A stretch of 34,510 nucleotides of DNA from Pirellulaceae bacterium (GTDB lineage Bacteria; Planctomycetota; Planctomycetia; Pirellulales; Pirellulaceae), in the NCBI GenBank assembly GCA_025459265.1, contig JALOQX010000025.1:1-34510 (forward strand), read 5' to 3'. Made by a program: the position numbers and the translations under genes. Shown here piece by piece: positions 7,314 through 14,875 of this stretch. Under the pieces are notes generated by a model. It was not told the origin of the DNA, ran no database searches, and saw only the letters and a list, made by a program, of their open reading frames with translations. Numbering within the stretch: the stretch's first letter is position 1; the number at the start of each line of letters is the position of its first letter.

Positions 7314-8819
7314 ATGTACGAGTCGTTTTTCGGGTTGGCGGCGCGACCGTTTCTTCCCTCGCCGCTGGCGGAGCGGTATTACCCCGCCGCGGCGGCCGAA
7401 GCCGCCCGCGAAACGGTGCTGCGGTGCGTCGAGCGGGCGGAGGGGCCAGCCCTGCTGCTCGGTCCGGCCGGCACGGGCAAGTCCACGTTGTGCCAAGTGC
7501 TTGCTCAGCAGCTGCGGGATCGCTTCCGGGTGGGCATGCTGGCCAGTGCCCGGCTCTGCACGCGGCGGGCGCTGCTCCAGAATATCCTGTTCGAACTGCA
7601 GCTGCCCTACCGCGAGCGGGACGAAGGCGAGTTGCGACTCGCACTGATCGATGCCCTGGAGCCGACGGAGGCATGCCCCCACGGTATGGTGCTGATCGTG
7701 GACGAGGCGCACGTGCTGCCGCTGCGGCTGCTAGAGGAGATTCGGCTCATCACCAACGTCGTGCGGCAAGGGGAGCCGCGGGTGCGGCTGGTCCTGGCCG
7801 GCGGGATGCTGCTCGAGGAACGCCTGGCCGCGCCGCGGCTCGAATCGCTCAATCAGCGGGTTGCCGCCCGCTGTTATCTGCAGGCCATGAACCGCGACGA
7901 GACGCTCGCGTACGTGCGTGCCCAGATCGCCGCGGTGGGTGGCGACCCGCACCGCGTCTTTGCGGCGGATGCCCTGACGGCCGTGCATCGGGCCACCGAC
8001 GGCGTACCGCGGCTGGTTAATCAGTTGTGCGATCACGTCATGTTGATGGCGGCGGTCGGCCGGCGGGCGCCGATTGACGCCGCCGGCGTCGAGGAAGCCT
8101 GGGCAGATCTGCAGCAGCTGCCGACGCCGTGGAACCGTGACGAGCCGCACCGGCCGGCCGGAAACGCGATGATTGAGTTTGGTCAGTTGGATGACGAGCC
8201 CGAGGGTGCGGCAACCGATACGCCACCGCCGGCTGCGCCGACGAGCGCAGGTGACACGGCCACCGTCCAGCTGGACCGCATCCAGATGCAGCTGGGTGAA
8301 CTGACCAGGGGGACCGAGGCCTCCGCGCCCGCAGGTGCGGACGCCGAATCCGCAACCGAGTTTCGGCCGGCACCCAGCCGCAGTCCGGAAATCGAGCTGG
8401 TGTTCCACCGCGCCCCGAATCCGTTCAGCGAACCGTTCGCAGAAGAGGAACTGCTGGTGGAACCGCGCGACGGCCCGCCGCCAGCGTCCGATGCGGTCGC
8501 CCTATCCCTCGGCTCGAGCGCGCAGCCCCACTGCGTGCCAGGTGCGATCACCCAACAGATGTCCGACGCTCGGTCGCGTGGAACCGTCCCACTCGTGCCG
8601 CGACGACCCGACGTTGCCACGGTCCCGCATCCGGCCACGACACCGTTCGTCATGCGCTCCACCGCACATGCGGACGAACTGCCGGGCGACGACCGCGATC
8701 TGCTGGAGGTCGTGGATGAGGCGACCACGGTGCCAAACGACTATGCGCTGGCTCTGGAAGCCCAGCGGCCGCGGCGGCGCGAGTACCGGCAGCTCTTCGC
8801 GTCGCTGCGTCGGCGGTAG
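7314..8819 (+). CDS. ExeA-like AAA ATPase of a polysaccharide cluster
   Basis: A 501-residue ExeA/GspA-type ATPase. It begins with the family hallmark MYESFFGLAARPF, followed by a Walker A loop GPAGTGKST (about residues 50-58), a Walker B LIVDEAH (about 126-132), a sensor segment LVLAGG, and a lid region with DGVPRLVNQLCDH. From about residue 270 the protein becomes acidic, Pro/Ala-rich and probably disordered for more than 200 residues, longer than the core family needs. A GAGGAAGGG ribosome-binding site precedes the ATG at 7314. In exopolysaccharide clusters such ATPases accompany Wzz- and CpsD-like proteins, exactly its neighbours here, so a role in assembling or gating the export machinery is likely. 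Confidence 0.85.
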   Translation: MYESFFGLAARPFLPSPLAERYYPAAAAEAARETVLRCVERAEGPALLLGPAGTGKSTLCQVLAQQLRDRFRVGMLASARLCTRRALLQNILFELQLPYRERDEGELRLALIDALEPTEACPHGMVLIVDEAHVLPLRLLEEIRLITNVVRQGEPRVRLVLAGGMLLEERLAAPRLESLNQRVAARCYLQAMNRDETLAYVRAQIAAVGGDPHRVFAADALTAVHRATDGVPRLVNQLCDHVMLMAAVGRRAPIDAAGVEEAWADLQQLPTPWNRDEPHRPAGNAMIEFGQLDDEPEGAATDTPPPAAPTSAGDTATVQLDRIQMQLGELTRGTEASAPAGADAESATEFRPAPSRSPEIELVFHRAPNPFSEPFAEEELLVEPRDGPPPASDAVALSLGSSAQPHCVPGAITQQMSDARSRGTVPLVPRRPDVATVPHPATTPFVMRSTAHADELPGDDRDLLEVVDEATTVPNDYALALEAQRPRRREYRQLFASLRRR

Positions 8820-8888
8820 ACGCCGCGGCGCGGCGCCAGGGGCGAAATAGTTGAGAACGCGAGAACGTGATGCAGGAGTGTGTGGGTC

Positions 8889-9614
8889 GTGTTGGCCACG
8901 AATATGCAAGACGTCGGTCCAGCTGGTGCGTCGTCGCGCAGAGCGCCCTACCCGCTCGCCGCGGCGGGCGTGCCGTTCGAGAAGTGTCTGGTCCAGGATC
9001 TGGACGAGCCGCGACTGGTGCGGCAGTTTGAGCAGTTGGCGCAGTCGGTCCTGCGGGAATTGCCGCCCGAGACCGGGGGCAGCCTGCTGCTGGCCGGGGT
9101 CGGATCCAGCAGCCATGTCGCGGATGTCGCGGCACACGTGGCGCGGCGGTTGGCCCTGCACGGCCGCGCGTCCCTGCTGATCGATGCCGACGCGTCCCAG
9201 CGCGTGTTGACGCAGCGGTTCGCGGCGACAGGCGAGAAGGGTCTTGTGGAGACCTTGCTCGAGAGCGCGCCTGCCAGCCGTTACGTGCTCGCGACGTCTG
9301 TCCCACAGCTGGCGTTTCTGGCGTTCGGCCAGGGTCGGCTGGCGCGCCGGGCGGCGTCCGCGGATCTGATGAGGACGGCTGTTGCGCAGTGGCGGCGGGA
9401 CTACCGGTACACCGTGATTGCCGGCGGGGTCGAGGCTTCCGCGTCCCTGGGCGCGCTGGCCCGACAGTGCGACGCGACCTACCTGGTCGTGCAGCTGGGC
9501 GTCGCCGATCGGCAGCAGACCACGTTGGCCGCCCAGACGCTGATGGCTGCCGGCGCTCGCCTGTTGGGCAGCGTGGCCACCGGCGTGGCGGACGTGTCGG
9601 CGGTCGCGCACTGA
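8889..9614 (+). CDS. CpsD/CapB-like protein with degenerate P-loop (putative pseudokinase)
   Basis: A 241-residue protein resembling the cytoplasmic ATPase of bacterial tyrosine-kinase systems that control polysaccharide chain length. The fold is suggested by the strand-loop-helix SLLLAGVGSSSHVADVAAHV, the following LLIDADAS (the place of Walker A'), and a late YRYTVIAGG and ATYLVVQLGV resembling the Walker B and switch regions. The Walker A lysine is missing: the loop reads GVGSSSH where GxGKS/T is expected. There is also no C-terminal tyrosine cluster. It therefore probably lacks kinase activity. The GTG at 8889 has AGGAG 10 nt upstream; GTG at 8880 would sit too close to it, and ATG 8904 is an alternative. 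It lies between the ExeA-like ATPase and the epimerase. Confidence 0.65.
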   Translation: MLATNMQDVGPAGASSRRAPYPLAAAGVPFEKCLVQDLDEPRLVRQFEQLAQSVLRELPPETGGSLLLAGVGSSSHVADVAAHVARRLALHGRASLLIDADASQRVLTQRFAATGEKGLVETLLESAPASRYVLATSVPQLAFLAFGQGRLARRAASADLMRTAVAQWRRDYRYTVIAGGVEASASLGALARQCDATYLVVQLGVADRQQTTLAAQTLMAAGARLLGSVATGVADVSAVAH

Positions 9615-9666
9615 CCCCGACGGGCGGGGCGGCTGGCCCGCGGCTACCGCGCCGGGCGTCGTTCAC

Positions 9667-9672
9667 TATACT
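9667..9672 (+). promoter_or_regulatory. Possible -10 element upstream of the epimerase gene
   Basis: TATACT at 9667-9672 lies about 45 bp upstream of the epimerase ATG in a GC-rich gap. No good -35 is visible 16-18 bp further upstream. It may allow expression of the epimerase and glycosyltransferase apart from the upstream cluster genes. Confidence 0.3.
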
Positions 9673-9718
9673 GGGTCGCAACTCCGACTACCGACGGCAG
9701 GACAACAAGGGCGCGGCG

Positions 9719-10669
9719 ATGTATCTGGTCACCGGCGGCGCAGGTTTCATTGGATCGCACATTGCCACGGCACTGGTCCGCCGGGGTGAGCGGGTGCGGG
9801 TGCTGGATAACTTGAGCACCGGGACGCGCGCCAACCTGGCTGAACTCGGTGACCAGGTGGAGTTCCTCCAAGGGGACGTCGCGGTCGTGGCGGATGTGCG
9901 TCGCGCGCTGCAGGGCGTCACCCACGTCTTTCATCAGGCGGCGCTCGCCTCGGTGCCGCGCAGTGTCGAGTACCCGCTGGACTCGCATGCGGCCTGCGTG
10001 ACCGGCACCGTCACGCTGCTGGACGAGGCGCGCCGGGCCGGCGTGCGGCGCGTGGTCTATGCCGGGTCGAGCAGCGCCTACGGGGATCGACCGTTCACCT
10101 CGAAGCGCGAGACGGATTTACCCGACCCGCTGTCCCCCTATGCGGCGGCCAAACTGGGAGCCGAAATGTACTGCCGGGCCTTCTACCACACGTACGGACT
10201 GTCCACCGTGACGGTCCGCTACTTCAACGTGTTCGGCCCGCGGCAGGACCCGGCCAGTCCCTACTCGGCCGTGATTCCCCTGTTCATCACCGCCCTGCTG
10301 CGCGGAGAACGACCGACGATCTATGGCGACGGCCGGCAGTCCCGCGACTTTTCGTACGTCGAGAACGTCGTACAGGGCAACCTGCTGGCGATGGACTCCG
10401 AATCGGACGACGTCCACGGTGCCTGTTTCAATGTGGCCGACGGTCAGTCCACGACCCTGCTCGAACTGCTCGCGGCGCTGAGCGACATGCTGGGCACCCG
10501 GCTGGAACCATGCTTTGCACCGCCCCGCGCGGGTGATGTCCGCGAGAGCATGGCAGATATCAGCCTGGCCCGCAAAGTGCTGGGGTACGAACCCCCCGTG
10601 TCGTTTCGCGAGGGTCTGCAGCGGTCGATCGCATACTACCGCGGCCTCGCGTCCGGCCGCACTCGATAA
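9719..10669 (+). CDS. NAD-dependent nucleotide-sugar epimerase (WbpP/GalE type)
   Basis: A 316-residue extended short-chain dehydrogenase acting on UDP-sugars, probably a UDP-GlcNAc or UDP-Glc 4-epimerase that supplies sugar donors for surface polysaccharide. Seen: the NAD-binding loop TGGAGFIGSH (residues 4-13), VLDNLSTG, HQAALASVPRS, the catalytic serine region YAGSSSAYGD, the YxxxK pair in SPYAAAKLGAE, and VRYFNVFGPRQDP. The spacing and the PLSPYA segment resemble WbpP-like UDP-GlcNAc epimerases more than classical GalE, but the substrate is not settled. ATG at 9719 begins exactly at the conserved N-terminus; AAGGG lies about 10 nt upstream. The glycosyltransferase follows after 71 bp. Confidence 0.9.
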   Translation: MYLVTGGAGFIGSHIATALVRRGERVRVLDNLSTGTRANLAELGDQVEFLQGDVAVVADVRRALQGVTHVFHQAALASVPRSVEYPLDSHAACVTGTVTLLDEARRAGVRRVVYAGSSSAYGDRPFTSKRETDLPDPLSPYAAAKLGAEMYCRAFYHTYGLSTVTVRYFNVFGPRQDPASPYSAVIPLFITALLRGERPTIYGDGRQSRDFSYVENVVQGNLLAMDSESDDVHGACFNVADGQSTTLLELLAALSDMLGTRLEPCFAPPRAGDVRESMADISLARKVLGYEPPVSFREGLQRSIAYYRGLASGRTR

Positions 10670-10740
10670 GGGATCAGCCTCCCGGGCCGCGGCAGCGCGA
10701 CCGGCACACCCGCATCCTCGTTTCCGCCCGAAATCTCCTG

Positions 10741-11550
10741 ATGGGTCCTCCCCCAAAACTGCTGATCACGGTCGCAACCTACAACGAGCGTGAGAATCTG
10801 CCGGGGCTGATCGATCAGCTCCACGTGACTGTCCCCCAAGCCGATGTGCTGGTCGTGGACGACAATTCCCCCGACGGCACCGGCACGTGGGCTACGGCAC
10901 GTGCCGCCACGGATCCGCAGGTGCGGTGCCTGGTCCGACCGCGCAAGCTGGGAGTCGGCAGCGCCACGGTCGCGGCGCTGCAACACGCGCTGGCCCGAGG
11001 TTACCAACTGGTCGTCACGATGGATGCGGACGGGAGCCATAACCCGCGTGACATACCGCGGCTGGTGGCGCCCATGCAGTCCGAGCGGTCCGCGGCACCC
11101 GACGTGGTGATCGGATCGCGCTACATCGCGGGCGGCGGCACGGTCGGCTGGCCCCGGTACCGGCGGTGGATGAGCCGGAGCATCAACGCGTTCGCCCGGC
11201 TCGCGCTGGGCCTGCCCGTCCGCGATTGCAGCGGCGGTTTTCGCTGTCTGCGCGTCACGCTGCTCGAACAGCTCGATCTTGCGTCCATTCGCAGCCATGG
11301 CTACGCCTGCCTGGAAGAGATCCTGTGGCGGTGCAAGCGAGCCGGAGCACGCTTTGAAGAGGTGCCGATCCAGTTCACGAACCGGCAGCACGGCAAGTCG
11401 AAAATCAACGCCCGCGAAAGCCTGGCCGCCGTGTGGATGCTCGGACGACTCGGGCTCCGCAACTGGTTCACCAGACAGGCCACGCGAGCGGCTCGAGCCA
11501 CGGCCAGTCGCGGAAGCAGGCATCATGAGCCTCCTGGGGCTGCCAGTTGA
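10741..11550 (+). CDS. Family 2 glycosyltransferase, polyprenol-phosphate mannose synthase (DPM1)-like
   Basis: A 269-residue GT-A glycosyltransferase similar to dolichol/polyprenol-phosphate mannosyltransferases, which charge a lipid carrier with a sugar from an NDP donor. Seen: TVATYNERENLPGLI, VVDDNSPDGTG, the metal-binding TMDADGSHNPRDIP, VIGSRYIAGGG, and DCSGGFRC. There is no C-terminal transmembrane pair, so it is a short soluble or peripheral DPM1-type enzyme. It follows the epimerase and closes the polysaccharide run. Its last 83 bp overlap the 3' end of the convergent CAP/dockerin gene. Confidence 0.88.
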   Translation: MGPPPKLLITVATYNERENLPGLIDQLHVTVPQADVLVVDDNSPDGTGTWATARAATDPQVRCLVRPRKLGVGSATVAALQHALARGYQLVVTMDADGSHNPRDIPRLVAPMQSERSAAPDVVIGSRYIAGGGTVGWPRYRRWMSRSINAFARLALGLPVRDCSGGFRCLRVTLLEQLDLASIRSHGYACLEEILWRCKRAGARFEEVPIQFTNRQHGKSKINARESLAAVWMLGRLGLRNWFTRQATRAARATASRGSRHHEPPGAAS

Positions 11551-13312
11551 CCGGGTCCCGCCGGCCCAGCGCGCGTGCCGGCGGCGCCAGAACGTGGTCC
11601 CGGGCGTGCGGCACGACGATCGCCGATGGGGCACCCAGCGCCAGCCACTGCCCCTCGAGGCTCGCCTCCGCCGAGCGGCAGGGCACGAGGTGATCCGCGA
11701 CCGGCGGCGGCACCCGATCCGCTTGCGTGACCGGTCGCAGACCCGCCAGCGCCACCTGGCCGATCGGCACCGCCGACGTGTCTCCCAGACGCTCCGTCTG
11801 GCCGGCCGACGGCTCGCCCTCCGCGCCGCCCCCTTGGTTCAGATAGTTGATGACAAGCAGCGCATCACGAGGTGACAACACATCGTCACCATTGACGTCA
11901 GTCAAGGGAGGCCCAAGTCGCGTCGCGGGAGGCGGGACGGGCAACGGTCCCCCCTGGCCGGCCGCCAAGGCGTTCAGAATCTGCAGCGCATCACCCGGCG
12001 TCACCTGCTCGTCTACGTTCACGTCCAGCGCGTTGGCCGGATTCCGCCACGGCCGGTCCAGCAGATCGACGACGACAACCCGCACCGTCGCTTGATTGGA
12101 TGTGAACCCGTGGTTGTCGCGCACCTCGTAGCGGAAAGTGCCCAGCCCGAGCCAGGTGCCGTCCGGCAAGTAGTCCACCCGGCCCGTCGTCGGATCAACC
12201 TGGACCCGCCCCAGGTCCGGACCGACCATGACGGACACGCTGGCCGGCAGCAGCACTCCGTCGGGATCGCGATCGTTTTGGAGCACGGGGAGTGTCGCCG
12301 CAGTGCCGCGTGCGATGACATACACGTCGTCGGTCGCCACGGGGACCCACGCGCGGTCGGTCGCATAGACGAAATCAACCGCAACGTTCCGGGTACCGAC
12401 GACAACTGCGTCCTTGACCAGCGGCGCAGGCAGTTTTCCGCCCGTTGCGCGGGCCCGATACGTGCCTGGCGGCAACTGCAACTGGAACCCGCCGGCCCCG
12501 AACGACGTTGTGGCGAATGTGCCGCCAGTGCCCTCGAACACAATCTGAACCCCACCATAACCGCTGCCCGCCACGTACGAAGTGGAGTGGCTCGGCGGCT
12601 TGAACACCGCGCCCACGACGTAGGCTGTCGTGGTCTCCAGCGGTGCCGCGAAATCCTGTGTGACCAGCAGCGGACCGACGCTGCGGCTCGCACTCGTACC
12701 TACGTCGCTGATCGCTATGCCCATGTGCACATACTCGTCACGCAACAAGCGCAGGCGATGGTTGGGTGGGTCCTGGATCCCTCCCCGGCCAGGCCCCCAG
12801 TTGATAACGAAACCGGCATGAGCCTCTGCCACAGAGCGTGGAAATGCGTAAATGTTCTCGCCCCACCGCTGCCAGTCGTAGCCCGCCGCCTTCAAACGCG
12901 CCCCAGGATCGAGCTCACCAGGCAATTGATGCTGCTGACTGTCGTGCTGGAACATCGCGACGTTGTGTGCCTGGGCGGCACGATACAGCGGCTCACTCCA
13001 GGCCAGCGGCGCAACCGGCGCCAGATTGGCCCACTGGCTTCGCAACAGATTGCCGCTGACGCCCCAGTACTCCAACTGCGACTGGATCAGCGCGTCGGCC
13101 GACGCCGGCGGGTTCGTGCTGGTCAGCAGTCGCGAGAGCTCCCCCTGCGGGTCCGCCCGAAAACGATTGATCAGTTGGAACAGCTCCTGCTCGAGCCCCG
13201 TGGGGTTAAACGCCAGCAGGATGCGCGACTCAAGCTGTTCCAGGCAGCGCACCCGGGCACGCCTTCGGCGTGGAGCGCGGCAAGCCGCAGGCCACCAAGC
13301 CATCAATCCCAT
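11468..13312 (-). CDS. Secreted CAP-domain protein with LEPR-XLL-like N-terminus and dockerin repeats
   Basis: A 614-residue exported protein. After a basic leader, RCLEQLESRILLAF (residues 23-36) resembles the LEPR-XLL motif found at the N-terminus of large secreted planctomycete proteins. A CAP/SCP-PR1 domain follows (about 45-215), with AAQAHNVAMFQHD and the GENIYAF signature. Then come a beta-rich carboxypeptidase-regulatory-like segment (about 245-320), a cadherin/Ig-like domain containing LPVLQNDRDPDG and FRYEVRDNHG (about 330-410), and a type I dockerin pair: DVNVDEQVTPGDALQILNAL and DVNGDDVLSPRDALLVINYL. The last 110 residues are unassigned. CAP domains occur in secreted proteins of varied function; dockerins bind cohesins, none of which is in the window. 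The 3' end overlaps the convergent glycosyltransferase by 83 bp. Confidence 0.88.
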   Translation of the reverse strand: MGLMAWWPAACRAPRRRRARVRCLEQLESRILLAFNPTGLEQELFQLINRFRADPQGELSRLLTSTNPPASADALIQSQLEYWGVSGNLLRSQWANLAPVAPLAWSEPLYRAAQAHNVAMFQHDSQQHQLPGELDPGARLKAAGYDWQRWGENIYAFPRSVAEAHAGFVINWGPGRGGIQDPPNHRLRLLRDEYVHMGIAISDVGTSASRSVGPLLVTQDFAAPLETTTAYVVGAVFKPPSHSTSYVAGSGYGGVQIVFEGTGGTFATTSFGAGGFQLQLPPGTYRARATGGKLPAPLVKDAVVVGTRNVAVDFVYATDRAWVPVATDDVYVIARGTAATLPVLQNDRDPDGVLLPASVSVMVGPDLGRVQVDPTTGRVDYLPDGTWLGLGTFRYEVRDNHGFTSNQATVRVVVVDLLDRPWRNPANALDVNVDEQVTPGDALQILNALAAGQGGPLPVPPPATRLGPPLTDVNGDDVLSPRDALLVINYLNQGGGAEGEPSAGQTERLGDTSAVPIGQVALAGLRPVTQADRVPPPVADHLVPCRSAEASLEGQWLALGAPSAIVVPHARDHVLAPPARALGRRDPVNWQPQEAHDACFRDWPWLEPLAWPVW

Positions 13313-13640
13313 ACGTGCGATTCCCGCAAGCCGGACGTGCTGTCACTTGGCCGGCTGAAACCTGGCAACATCTATCTGAATTCCAGACAAGACAACGCAG
13401 TCTACTCTGGTTCCGGCGACATTACCACCGGCAAACCGCGATGCGCCGCAAACTAACTCCAACGAGGGGAAACAAGCCGTGCGAGAAGCCCAGAGGATCG
13501 CCCTGGTCAAGTCGCGGCGGTCCACTATAAAGGCCTTGATAGCGGGGGTTGAGCGACCTCTGCGGCCGCTCACGCGAACGGCAGTCGGATGGGGCGACCG
13601 TCCCCGGTCATGCGGGCCTTACACTGCGGAGGAAATGGCG
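13313..13640. other. Divergent intergenic region between the CAP protein and the redoxin
   Basis: About 330 bp without a supported gene. It separates two divergently transcribed genes for exported proteins and should hold promoters for both. On the plus strand a TGGTCA/TATAAA pair is visible (separate entry). On the minus strand no convincing promoter was identified. GGAGGAA at 13628-13634 is the ribosome-binding site of the redoxin gene. Confidence 0.6.
13504..13531 (+). promoter_or_regulatory. Putative promoter of the redoxin gene
   Basis: TGGTCA (13504-13509), a 16-nt spacer and TATAAA (13526-13531) resemble a sigma-70 promoter about 110 bp upstream of the redoxin start. The -10 is good; the -35 is weak. 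Confidence 0.4.
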
Positions 13641-14222
13641 ATGTTCAAAGCGAGTCTTACAGCGTGCATGGGATTGTTGGTGCTGACAGCCGGGGCGGTG
13701 GTCGCACACGCCGAGGGGATCAAGGTGGGTGATGCGGCGCCGGAGTTCAAGGCCGAGACGGTCGACGGCAAGACGCTGACGCTGGCGGACACAAAGGGCT
13801 CCAAGGTCGTGGTCATCACGTTCACCTGCAATAACTGTCCGGTAGCGGTGGCCTACGAGGATCGCTTCATTGAATTCGCCAAGCAGTACGAGGACAAAGG
13901 TGTCGCCTTGGTGGCGATCAATGTGAACGTGACGGAGGACCTGGAGGCGATGAAGAAGCGGGCTGAGGAAAAGGGATTCAATTTTCCGTACGCCTATGAC
14001 GGCAGTGGCAAGTCAGCCGAGGCGTATGGTGCCCGCGTGACGCCGCACATGTACATCGTGGACGGGGACGGCAAGATCGCCTACATCGGCGCCTTCGATG
14101 ACAACATGAATCGCGACAAGGTGACCAAGACATACGTCGTCGATGCCGTCGACGCGCTCTTGGCGGGCAAGCGTCCTGAAGTCTCTGAGACCAAAGCGGT
14201 CGGGTGCACCATCAAGCGGTAA
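13641..14222 (+). CDS. Exported thioredoxin-fold (AhpC/TSA-redoxin) protein
   Basis: A 193-residue protein with a signal peptide (MFKASLTACMGLLVLTAGA, cleavage probably after AHA) and a redoxin domain. The active site is FTCNNCPVA, a CxxC motif at about residue 70, followed by YEDRFIEFAKQY; VTPHMYIVDGDGKIAYIGAFDDN supplies the cis-Pro region. The C-terminus KAVGCTIKR keeps a further cysteine and resembles planctomycete relatives. The probable role is thiol redox or peroxide chemistry outside the cytoplasm; the substrate is unknown. The ATG at 13641 is preferred because GGAGG lies 8 nt upstream, whereas the ATG at 13635 is only 2 nt from it. The next gene, also thioredoxin-fold, begins 18 bp downstream, so the two are likely cotranscribed. 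Confidence 0.85.
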   Translation: MFKASLTACMGLLVLTAGAVVAHAEGIKVGDAAPEFKAETVDGKTLTLADTKGSKVVVITFTCNNCPVAVAYEDRFIEFAKQYEDKGVALVAINVNVTEDLEAMKKRAEEKGFNFPYAYDGSGKSAEAYGARVTPHMYIVDGDGKIAYIGAFDDNMNRDKVTKTYVVDAVDALLAGKRPEVSETKAVGCTIKR

Positions 14223-14239
14223 CGGACGTGTGCGTGGTA

Positions 14240-14875
14240 ATGCGTTGGGCTCAGATCTGGCGGTGGAGTGGGCTCGCGGGCGCCGCGGCGCTGGCCGCGG
14301 CGCTGGCCGCGGCGCTGGCCGGCTGTGGCAGTTCGTCTCCGGTGCAACCCACGGAGCGGACGTCGCCGGCCGGCAGCAGCACCGCCGCCGAGCGGGCCGA
14401 GCCGCCGGCGACGACTCCGGCGGCAGACGCGGACGTGACCCTCATGGAGGGGGATGCAGCCGCCTTGGAGCGATTGCTCTCGCAGCACGCGGGCAAGGTG
14501 GTGCTCGTCGACTTCTGGGCCACGTGGTGCGTGCCGTGCAAACAGGGTCTTCCGAAGATTCTGGCCCTGGGTGCTGAACACGGCCGCGACAATTTGGCGG
14601 TGATCTCAGTCAGCCTGGATGATCCATCTCAGTCGGAGGAAGTGCGGGCCTTTCTGCGCTCCGTGGGGGCGACGATTCCCAACGTGATCAGCACGTGGGG
14701 AGCGGGGACGGAGTCGATGGAGCGATTCGGTATCGTGGGCGGGTTGCCCTACTACCGGCTGTACGATCGCCGTGGCCAGATGCGTTTCCAATTCGCGGGA
14801 GATCCGGCCGGCTTGTCCGACGTGGACCCGCTGGATCAACTGCCCGCTCGACTCATCGAACTGCTCGGCGAGTGA
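14240..14875 (+). CDS. TlpA-like thioredoxin lipoprotein
   Basis: A 211-residue predicted lipoprotein. The N-terminus has a charged start, an Ala/Leu-rich hydrophobic core and a lipobox LAGC. It is followed by a Ser/Thr/Pro/Ala-rich linker and a TlpA-type thioredoxin domain with VVLVDFWATWCVPCK (active site WCVPC). The late GGLPYYRLYDRRG carries the cis-Pro. The likely role is membrane-anchored disulfide reduction in the periplasm, for example in cytochrome maturation or oxidative defence. ATG at 14240 gives a regular lipoprotein signal; GTG at 14228 is an alternative. It follows the redoxin gene by 17 bp, and its 3' end overlaps the convergent methyltransferase gene by 40 bp. A 12-bp unit repeated three times encodes part of the signal peptide. 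Confidence 0.87.
   Translation: MRWAQIWRWSGLAGAAALAAALAAALAGCGSSSPVQPTERTSPAGSSTAAERAEPPATTPAADADVTLMEGDAAALERLLSQHAGKVVLVDFWATWCVPCKQGLPKILALGAEHGRDNLAVISVSLDDPSQSEEVRAFLRSVGATIPNVISTWGAGTESMERFGIVGGLPYYRLYDRRGQMRFQFAGDPAGLSDVDPLDQLPARLIELLGE
14285..14320 (+). repeat. Three perfect 12-bp tandem repeats in the lipoprotein signal sequence
   Basis: GCGGCGCTGGCC occurs three times in a row, in frame, encoding Ala-Ala-Leu-Ala each time. The repeats form the hydrophobic core of the signal peptide, ending just before the lipobox. Copy-number change would lengthen or shorten the core by four residues without shifting the frame. Confidence 0.9.

Noticed and set aside
12092-13456. Open plus-strand frame opposite the CAP/dockerin gene
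   Set aside because: The minus-strand product has recognisable CAP, Ig-like and dockerin domains; the plus-strand product shows none.
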